Source: Gloeophyllum trabeum ATCC 11539 (Eukaryota; Basidiomycota; Agaricomycetes; Gloeophyllales; Gloeophyllaceae). Taken from it: a DNA stretch of 15,073 bases. Positions 8,701 to 15,073 of the stretch are shown here, in pieces. The stretch is taken from contig NW_006920412.1 of NCBI RefSeq assembly GCF_000344685.1, positions 27,877 through 42,949 on the forward strand. The letters run 5' to 3'. Position numbers and translations under genes: made by a program. Position 1 is the stretch's first letter, and the number at the start of each line of letters is the position of its first letter. The notes below the pieces were generated by a model, which worked only from the letters and a program-made list of their open reading frames with translations, did not search any database and was not told where the DNA came from.

Positions 8701-10098
8701 CTATTCCGGGTTGAGCCACGGGTCATCGCATAGCTCAGCTGCGGTGGCTCTCTTCTCCGGCTCCCACTGCAGGCATCTCCTCATGAAGCGCAAGAACTCC
8801 GCCTTCTCATTACCCTCCAGACGCTGCTCCCGCACCTCCAGCGTGATGGTACTATCGAGAGGAATGATGGCGATCCACTGTCCGTTCCTATCAAAATAAT
8901 GTTGGTGGATGAAGTCTCGGTCGGCGGAACGCTCGAGGAGACTTGAGGGAGGTAGACCGATCACGTGGACCATTTGTCGTAAGTGGAACAAGTCGACCTC
9001 TTCGCCTTTTGAAGTGTACGGGTGAAAGAGGGGTTCCCTTTCGAACATATGCCAGAGCTGCAAAGATGTTACAGATCATAACAAAGAGTACGAACAACAA
9101 CAAAATGGTTGAAAACGCACCATGACTGCAGCATTCCATATATCGACGGAATAAGAAAAGGGGATCGAGAAGATAATCTCTGGTGCACGGTACGGGAATG
9201 GCTGAATGTCGTCGTAATAAGCCATCGAAGTGTCGCCGGGACGCGCCTCGCCGAAATCAGTCAATACAATGCCCGACACATCATCAGGGATCATTGCATA
9301 AGGGGTGGTGTGCACGACGCGGTCCCCATCAACTTTCCACGGGGAGGGTTCACTAGCTTCATGCTCTTCCATGGCTCGAAATACAGCATCAGTAGTTGTG
9401 CTGAGCAAGAAATTTTCCTGGCGCAGATCTACGAAAACGGTAGTGATAAGGTCCGAGCAGGACAGACCACGGATTCAGGCTCACCGCAGTGAATCAAGTG
9501 AGCCTCCGTATGGAGGAACTTCAGAGCTTGGAAGATGCTCCGTGCAGTGGCACGGAAGGAAGTAAGATCTTCCCAGCGGTGGGCGATGTGCTCGCCGAAG
9601 TGGGCGAGATTCGGACAGAGTGGCTGAAGCACAAAGCATTCGTGAACAGTACCCTCCGTGCTTCGAACAACGAAGTTATCCCAGCATTTCTGGACCACAG
9701 AGGACTCGCGGATGGAGCGTAAGCGCTGAAAGGCGGCCTTCTCTCGTGGGACGCTGGGATAATTGCTTGTACACACTTTGATCGCTACGTACTTATTTTC
9801 CCTGTGATAAACAGACGCAGCTATCTGAACAAGTGGCATGTAACCAGCAAACGCGTAAAACTTACACTGAATCGCGTGCTAACCAGACCGTGGCCGAAGT
9901 ACCATAACCCAGCTTCGTCAGAACTTGATATCGAGACTCGAAGACTTGGCCGATGCGGACGGGATAGTACGCGTTTTCGTCGTACCATGGAAAGTTCTCT
10001 TCTTCCACTTTCTTGGTAGCTTCAAGTAGAGGGCGACCGCGTAAAGAGGGAGCCCGAGGTGGCAACATAGTAGACAGTCGACGCGCCCAGCGAAACAT
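8701..10098 (-). CDS. SRPK-like serine/threonine protein kinase, four exons, 404 residues
   Basis: Exons (minus): 10098-9866, 9801-9485, 9428-9121 and 9057-8701. The introns are 64, 56 and 63 nt with GT-AG ends; together they give exactly 405 codons with stop. Such kinases phosphorylate proteins on Ser/Thr; SRPKs typically act on SR-type splicing factors, but this substrate is unknown. The kinase landmarks are in place: an EENFPWYD segment before the domain (residues 33-40) typical of fungal SRPK-like proteins, a glycine loop LGYGTSATV (63-71), ATP-binding Lys K86 in VAIK, catalytic loop HCDLRQEN with D184 and N189, D241FG, APE 265-267, DIW with D279, and R389 near the C-terminus. In the catalytic loop the usual Lys is Arg (DLR for DLK). 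There is no long spacer insert as in canonical SRPKs. An intact gene is likely, since all splice junctions restore conserved motifs. A decayed duplicate lies at 12590-13751. Confidence 0.92.
8750..8897 (-). repeat. high-identity block shared with 12663-12810
   Basis: 148 bp of exon 4 of the intact kinase. It differs from the dead copy at only two positions with no gaps (about 98.6% identity). Immediately outside, identity falls to about 75-80% with indels. It covers the C-terminal lobe from about PLDSTITLEVREQR through QWEPEKRA. See the gene-conversion finding. Confidence 0.85.
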
Positions 10099-10259
10099 CC
10101 TCAGCGGTTATGACGACTCAATGACCCTCGTACTTCACGATCTGGGGTTATACTTAAACTGGTACCCTCCGGTGGGGTGGCTACGCGCACCGACTCAGGG
10201 AACAAAATTTGACCCGGAAAGCCCGACGTAATATGATCGCCGCCGCCGCCAATTTCGAC
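10099..10259 (-). promoter_or_regulatory. 5' flank of the kinase gene, partly conserved in the duplicate
   Basis: Homology with the dead copy continues upstream of the ATG. A patch at 10228-10259 (ending AATTTCGAC) matches 13865-13896 with scattered differences, at 130-160 bp before each start. The duplicated unit therefore included at least part of the promoter. No individual promoter element is evident. Confidence 0.4.
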
Positions 10260-10586
10260 TTCACGGATTGGACTAAATGCGAAACAATATCCTACGTATC
10301 CAGCCAAGGAAGAAGGCCAAGAAGCCCAGGACATCAGGGTATGACTGTAGTCTAGGGTATTTGTAACTTACCGTACGTGAAGCGCAAGTTCAAGTTGAAG
10401 TGGCGTTCACTACGTGGCCGTCACCATGAACTTCGGCACGTGATCGACGCATGCACTCTTTACAGTTGAAGTTCACTGGTACTGCAGTATTGCTGCACAA
10501 GTTCTCATCTTCACCAAATGTCGTGGCATCAGGCCCGGAACGCAGCCAAAGAGAAGGATCAGCCATTGTTTCATTTTATCTGAATG
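10260..10586. other. intergenic stretch without visible gene
   Basis: Short frames only, with no recognisable protein. It separates the kinase 5' flank from the perfect palindrome. Confidence 0.5.
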
Positions 10587-10635
10587 CTTCGCCCAGAATG
10601 CATCCGGTATGATACCGGATGCATTCTGGGCGAAG
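10587..10635. repeat. perfect 49-bp palindrome with one-base spacer
   Basis: The left arm 10587-10610 (CTTCGCCCAGAATGCA, then TCCGGTAT) and right arm 10612-10635 are exact reverse complements over 24 bp, separated only by G10611. The next bases outward do not pair. It is not part of any recognised gene or transposon end. Confidence 0.98.
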
Positions 10636-10885
10636 ACGATCCAGTCAACCGCTCTTTTGAGACAATAAAGTGGCGAGAAACTGTGATGTTGGGGATTTTC
10701 ACAGCAATGGTCGAGTCAGAGACTGTCATCTCGGACACTGCGGCGTTTAGAAGCATCTGCGTGATATCTCAGGGCGAGTGAAGACACGCGGCGAACGAAG
10801 GTGGGTCTGCTAGTAGCGGTCATTATTCTATATCTAACCTAACTTGGCTCACACAGCTCCTATATCGAACTTCCCAATAACTCTA

Positions 10886-11591
10886 ATGGAACAAAAGCTA
10901 GAAGATGATATTGGCGATACGGAACAGGCTCCGCAAAAACTCATGTTGTGTGATGCCCCGTCGGTCCTCTCGGCGGACCCCTCCATATCCTTAAATACGT
11001 CGGGCATCGCGCCCCAGTGCGCCATCGAAGATTTACCACCCCCATTCTCCTTCTGTAAAGACTTTCACCTAACAGCTTCGCCTATGGATACTTTCAAACG
11101 GTTCTACCATATCCTCACCCGGGGCCCTCTTGCTCAATTGAGCGGGATTTCACTCGCTCGTTTCAGAGTTGCGGCGAGATATATTGAAGCGCAGGTAGGC
11201 GAACTCTTCTGGGGAACCGCCCTACGCACTAGTCTGACGAATTTACCAGTTTCCCGAGGAAAGGATTGGCATCCATATTAGGTGCGCAATCCACAAATAA
11301 TCGCGCCTTGGTTGGCAAGTGTCTAAGCCGGTCTGCCATAGCGGGACGGAGCATGAGTCAAAAACCGCTCCCGGCACCCGCTGCATTTCTGTGAAACTTT
11401 TTAGAGTCAATGAAGATGGCGTTCCCCTCAGCCAGAGGCACTTCGCGTCGGCGCACATCAACTCGGACAACACTGTAATATTTTCCGTCAGACGAGGGAA
11501 GAAGATTGTTTTCTCACAGGCAGAGGTTGATGAAGAGGTGAACAAGAATAAGGGCTCGGGGCAGGACTCAGGCTCGGGATCCCAGGGGTGA
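10886..11591 (+). CDS. unrecognised plus-strand gene, probably spliced
   Basis: Two long open stretches lie in series. The first runs from ATG 10886 (MEQKLEDDIGDTEQAPQK) and stays open to 11281. The second is open from about 11301 to the TGA at 11589-11591 (KLFRVNEDGVPLSQRHF, then NSDNTVIFSVRRGKKIVF, ending in a Gly/Ser-rich tail). A donor CAG-GTAGGC at 11195 closes the first at a codon boundary. Acceptors ending at 11327 or nearby could join it to the second, but the junction is not certain. The N-terminal part is acidic and Pro/Ser-rich; the middle (SPMDTFKRFYHILTRGPLAQ) looks like a folded helical segment. No family is recognised and no membrane segment is seen. Downstream sequence is AT-rich, consistent with a 3' untranslated region. 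It could instead be two unrelated fragments. Confidence 0.4.
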
Positions 11592-12015
11592 TTGCGTGGC
11601 TGATCTGGATTAGTTTCCCAACTTTGCTCAGATTCTATTGCTTTGTCTTTGTTATATATGTATCATATAGTCTGAAAGCGGCGGACAAGTCCAGCTCTCA
11701 CTAAAATCCATTTTACAAGTCTATTTCCCCTTGAAATATGTTTGATACTCTCGAATGTTAACCAGGCGCCACGCTCTTTCAAGGAGATGATATACCCCAG
11801 ACCTTCAACGGCGAAGGACATGCTCAGCGGCGTGGATGAGAAACTTTGCAACTGGACATTTACCACCCGTATGCTCTGTTAGCGACAGCTTTATGGCACA
11901 CGCGAAATATCGCGTCATTATCTAGCCACCCTACCTGGCGTGAATGACATAACCTGAAGACTAGCTGGCGCATCCACGCACCTGAATCAAGACAGCGCGT
12001 ATCTATGCTCCTCGA
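11592..12015. other. spacer with minus-strand open frames of uncertain status
   Basis: Adjacent minus-strand frames read protein-like: 11866-11663 (SMSFAVEGLGYIISLKERG, then GAWLTFESIKHISRGNR) and 12042-11860 (DSGAWMRQLVFRLCHSRQ, then VGWLDNDAIFRVCHKAVANR). They are in different frames and could be exons or fragments of one minus-strand coding sequence. No start or firm splice pair was found and the family is not recognised. On the plus strand nothing is seen between the two orphan open frames. Confidence 0.25.
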
Positions 12016-12558
12016 ATGTACATAACGAGCAGTTACTACCACGAGAATGACGAAGATGTATACAACAACGCGCCCGCCTATAGGCTGCGCATGAGAGAAC
12101 GAAGACCCTGCGGGGACGTAGGCTCAATACGGTCTGCCCTGGTAACGGGCCGCACGACCTTGAGAACGACTTCGACTTACTCCTTTCCGGTCCTAGTCTG
12201 CCGAAGCGAACACAGTACACCGCAGGAATTCGAGAGCGAGGATGGCGGCGAGGAGGAGGTCGAATATGGTCTCATGGTTGTGGAGGAACTGGACGACAAA
12301 CTCGCCGGTAGGTCTGAAGATACCGCCGACGTTTGCTCGATTTCGTCAGCTTCGATCTTTAAGAAGGGTAGAATCGCGCCGCTAGAGAGCCACCTCTACA
12401 AGAGCAAAAAGCCTGTCATACTCGTGACGGAAGAGGGCCGAGTTATATGGTTGCTGTCTGTGTCTGACATGGTCAGTGACATTGGCAACCCGCACTTTCA
12501 AAGAACGGACATGATCGCATCATGGAAACAAATGTTTGCAGTTCGGCCTCAGCTATAG
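12016..12558 (+). CDS. unrecognised 180-residue open reading frame
   Basis: An uninterrupted frame from ATG 12016 to TAG 12556-12558. The N-terminal third is basic and Tyr/Arg-rich. A strongly acidic stretch follows near the middle (FESEDGGEEEVEYGLM, then VVEELDDKL), and then a segment KKPVILVTEEGRVIWLL that looks like folded beta structure. There is no signal peptide and no clear transmembrane helix. The frame is open for only about 30 nt upstream of the ATG, so an upstream exon is possible but not required. Its stop lies 31 bp from the 3' end of the kinase pseudogene on the other strand (convergent). The length and varied composition favour a real gene or a recent fragment. I do not recognise the family. 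Confidence 0.4.
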   Translation: MYITSSYYHENDEDVYNNAPAYRLRMRERRPCGDVGSIRSALVTGRTTLRTTSTYSFPVLVCRSEHSTPQEFESEDGGEEEVEYGLMVVEELDDKLAGRSEDTADVCSISSASIFKKGRIAPLESHLYKSKKPVILVTEEGRVIWLLSVSDMVSDIGNPHFQRTDMIASWKQMFAVRPQL

Positions 12559-12589
12559 CCGAAAGTTCGTATCCCGACGGACGTACCAC

Positions 12590-13751
12590 CTATAACGGAA
12601 GATGCAAGTTGTTCTCGGAATGCTTAAGCCACGGATCGTTGCAGAGTTCAGCTGCCGTCGTTCTCTTCTCCGGCTCCCACTGCAGGCATCTCCGCATGAA
12701 GCGCAAGAACTCCGCCTTCTCATTACCCTCCAGACGCTGCTCCCGCACCTCCAGCGTGATGGTACTATCGAGAGGAATGATGACGATCCACTGTCCGTTC
12801 CTATCAAAATTATATTGTTGGATGAATTCCCGGTCGGCGGAACGCTCCGGAGACTTGAGAGAGGGAGACCAATCACATGAACCTTTGGTCGCAGGTGGAA
12901 CAGGTCAACCGCTTCCTCCTTCGAAGTGTATGGGTGAAAGAGAGGCTTCCTCTCAAACATGTGCCAGAGCTATTGAACTTTACTGCGCGTCAATGAGGTA
13001 CGATTTCGTAGGTGACGTATCATAACCGCGGCGTTCCATACATCGACGGGATACGAGAAGGGGACGCAGCAGATGATCTCTGGTTCCCGATACGGGAAGG
13101 GCTGAATGTCGTCATAATAAGGTGTCGAAGTGTTGCCAGGACGAACCTGCCCTGAATCAGTCAGTACAATGCCCGTCATCAAGTATCATCGCATAGGGCG
13201 TGGTGTGTACGACGCGATCCCCCTCGATTTTGCACGGGGAAGGATGGCTCTATTCATGCTCTTCCATCGCTCGAAATACAGCATCAGTAGCCGTGCTGAG
13301 CAAGAAGTTCTCCTGGCGCAGGCATAAGAATCCGCAAGTGATGAGGTCCGATCCAGACCATGCACTCGGAGGCTCACCGCAGTGGATCAAGTGTGCCTCC
13401 GTATGGAGTAACTTTAGAGCCTCAAAAATGCTCCGTGCCATGGTACGAAAGGACTTGAGGTCCTCCCAGCGGTGAGCAACGTGTTCGTCGAAGTGGACGA
13501 GATTCGGACTGAGGGGAATCACGCGCTAGCCAGACAGTAGCCGAAGTACCATAGCCCAGCTTCGATAGAACTTGATATCGGAATTGAAAGATGTCCCCAA
13601 TTCGGACGGGATTGTTGGAGTTCTGGTCGTACCATGGAAAGTTCTCTTCTTCCACTTTCATGGTAGGTTCGAGCAGAGGGCGGCCACTGGACGACGGGAT
13701 GCGAGATAGCGACATCACTCTAGTAGATAGTCGACGCACCCAATGAAGCAT
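12590..13751 (-). pseudogene. decayed duplicate of the SRPK-like kinase gene
   Basis: It is collinear with the intact kinase at 8701-10098, mostly about 75-85% identical. Starting at ATG 13751 it keeps EENFPWYD and the glycine loop LGYGTSATV. About 240 bp are then missing near 13515: the end of exon 1, intron 1 and the first 60 codons of exon 2, including the ATP-binding VAIK lysine and helix C, with a frameshift at the junction. Further lesions: the intron-2 acceptor AG is lost near 13325, removing the catalytic Asp codon; an in-frame TAG at 13250-13252; a 5-nt deletion near 13175; DFG changed to DSG and APE to EPE; the intron-3 donor GT changed to AT at 13020; and a 1-nt deletion near 12847. 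The C-terminus is also extended past the position of the intact stop (to TAG 12590). It retains intron sequence, so it arose by DNA duplication, not retrocopying. No functional kinase can be made. Confidence 0.93.
12663..12810 (-). repeat. high-identity block shared with 8750-8897
   Basis: The partner of the exon-4 block in the intact kinase: two substitutions in 148 bp and no indels. It sits inside an otherwise heavily diverged pseudogene. Confidence 0.85.
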
Positions 13752-13896
13752 CCTCGGCGGTTCTCAAGGGCACTCGATTTGGAGCCCTCAGCTAAAGTGC
13801 CAGTGACTCGACCGGGCGCCTATATCTCTAGGAGAAAATCTTGGCCTAGAGAGCCTGAGCCCAGCGCAATACGATCGCGGCCCCTTTGATTTCGAC

Positions 13897-14348
13897 AATC
13901 AGCTAACTCTACAATCAATACCCTGCGGTGACTTTCAATTCAAGGCAGTATCAAAGCGCTGGATACTGTTGGATTTCGGATTTCGGGTTCGAGCTTGCGA
14001 GCTCGCGCCGTGTTGCGCGCGGTCAGTGGGGGGGGGGGGGGCCGGCCGCGGGTGGGCCTGACTAATAAGATGATAAGAAAATCTTATAGGGAAATAGCTG
14101 ACGACAATCATGGGACGTTTAGAGCGTATCTCTGAAGAAGTGGGCCTTCGTGGCCTCGCCTCCGGAGGATGTCTCACAGTGATAGACAGGAAGTCGCCAA
14201 AGCCTCGAGTGCCGCAAAATTCATAGATACGAAGCCAGCACGAATATGACACTAGTAGATGACAGCCAGGAAGACCAAAATCTACACATTTTGTCGATGA
14301 GAGGAGATTGATATGTGGCGGCTCTCAGGTCCCTGCAATAACTCTGCA
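13897..14348. other. intergenic stretch with a GC-rich patch
   Basis: No believable gene; a minus-strand frame at 13935-14252 is low-complexity and Pro/Arg-rich because of the GC-rich patch. That patch (about 13985-14060) contains the palindrome GCGAGCTCGC, GGCCGGCC and the 14-G run. The stretch separates the pseudogene 5' flank from the 3' end of the F-box-type gene. Confidence 0.5.
14028..14041 (+). repeat. homopolymer run of 14 G
   Basis: An uninterrupted G14 on the plus strand, bounded by CAGT on the left and CCGGCCGCGGG on the right. Such runs are length-unstable and hard to sequence, so the exact count may be unreliable. Confidence 0.9.
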
Positions 14349-15073
14349 TTAGATGCTCAAAATGTAGCAATACTTGTTATCCGTGTCAGACTGCAGGGTA
14401 TATGTTAAGAATGTGACAATTCATAGTGACCTGAAAACCTACATTATATAAGACTATATTGTCCGTGGTCACCGCCAAATCCCAGTGCCCTCCCGTAGGC
14501 CGAGGCACCTGGGGAGGCAGGCGGAAGGTCATCTTGGCACAAGGGTGAAACATTGAATGAACGACCCAAAACGTATCATCAGGGTCCATTGTAACGTGTT
14601 CTTGCATTTTTCCGGACTGCAATCCCCGTCGAAGCCTGTGGACTCGAAAGTCGAAGACTGCCGCCGTATCCTCTGCGGTGTGGTGGGCTGGGTGGAACCA
14701 GTCAACGAGGCGCTGAGAGGCGACCCCATGCATAGGTCGAGACAGATACTGATCATAATATACGGGGCCAGTCATCACCGTATATGACGGACCCCATTCT
14801 TCCCATGGGATGACGGGAGCGGACTGACCCAGCATCTGTCGGATTCTGGAAGTAAGCACCGACACTGGGACCACATGTGTAACCCGGAAGTTGTGCTCAG
14901 CGTCGAAGTCATCACTCTCGAAACACATTTGGACGGCGAGGTACACGTCTGTCGGTGCCGCCCGAAAGAGAGCTGAGCCCTCCAGCTCGGGCAGAGACCC
15001 AAGGGACGAAATTGTGGAGAATTCCATAATGAGGATATGGTCATCATAGGATGGGTATTCGAACGTGAAGCAA
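14349..15073 (-). CDS. F-box-type protein of Agaricomycetes, C-terminal part (5' end outside window)
   Basis: Exons (minus): from the window edge to 14443, then 14390-14349. The intron 14442-14391 (52 nt) has GTAGGT, a CTTAAC branch site and CTGCAG. About 223 residues are visible. The frame stays open to the edge, upstream of the ATG at 15027 (FEYPSYDDHILIMEF), so that ATG is internal and the gene continues outside. Family landmarks, from memory of agaricomycete F-box proteins: a DDHILIMEF-like strand, the PVIPWEEWGPSYTVM segment, and VFDFRVHRLRRGL near the end. The last exon encodes only SDTDNKYCYILSI. The diagnostic N-terminal F-box, which would bind Skp1 of an SCF ubiquitin ligase, is not in the window, so the assignment rests on the C-terminal pattern. 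No damage is seen. Confidence 0.6.

Noticed and set aside
12522..13025. Plus-strand frame of 167 codons across the kinase pseudogene
   Set aside because: It is antisense to the pseudogene, and its counterpart 8690-8899 is antisense to the intact kinase; both follow from kinase codon structure.
8701..13751. Kinase pair as retrogene and parent
   Set aside because: The second copy still contains sequence matching introns 2 and 3 and part of the 5' flank, so it was copied as DNA.
13935..14252. Minus-strand frame of 105 codons
   Set aside because: Low-complexity Pro/Arg translation of the GC-rich patch and G run, with no recognisable domain.
14557..14787. Plus-strand frame inside the F-box-type gene
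   Set aside because: Antisense shadow of a well-supported minus-strand exon.
1..15073. tRNA, rRNA or other structured RNA genes
   Set aside because: Scanning for T-arm words such as GGTTCGA and for matching acceptor stems found no consistent cloverleaf; this was by eye and not exhaustive.

Overview
The window looks like nuclear DNA from a basidiomycete fungus, most likely an Agaricomycete. The genes are split by short spliceosomal introns, mostly 48-64 nt with GT-AG ends. The protein types also fit: a compact SRPK-like kinase, an F-box-type C-terminal region ending in a tiny last exon, and an uncharacterised lineage-specific family. I see no ribosomal RNA, tRNA, CRISPR array or bacterial-style operon.

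Layout. (1) 210-2075 (+) is a multi-exon gene of an uncharacterised basidiomycete family. (2) 2076-3669 is gene-poor and holds only weak minus-strand open frames. (3) 3672-5232 is a complete Tc1-type DNA transposon with perfect 29-bp terminal inverted repeats, a duplicated TA target and an uninterrupted DD34E transposase on the minus strand. (4) 5235-8700 is mostly non-coding. It holds a degraded GGTAC-rich fold-back repeat (6084-6366), a small AT-rich inverted-repeat element (about 7299-7460) and a few weak short open frames. (5) 8701-10098 (-) is an intact four-exon SRPK-like kinase of 404 residues. (6) 10260-12558 contains a perfect 49-bp palindrome and two plus-strand orphan open frames that I do not recognise. 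(7) 12590-13751 (-) is a second, dead copy of the same kinase gene. (8) 13897-14348 is non-coding, with a 14-G run in a GC-rich patch. (9) 14349-15073 (-) is the 3' end of a probable F-box-type gene that runs off the window.

The genes do not form a pathway. The picture is accessory fungal DNA shaped by a recent Tc1 insertion, older repeats, and a direct duplication of a kinase gene. The duplication was DNA-mediated, because the intron positions are kept. The second copy has lost its ATP-binding region and carries several other lesions. A 148-bp block of exon 4 is about 98.6% identical between the copies, while the flanks on both sides are only about 75-80% identical. That pattern suggests gene conversion. 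I found no clearly new multi-gene system. The most notable items are the conversion-like tract, the intact Tc1 element, the near-spacerless palindrome and a possible ultra-short intron in the first gene.
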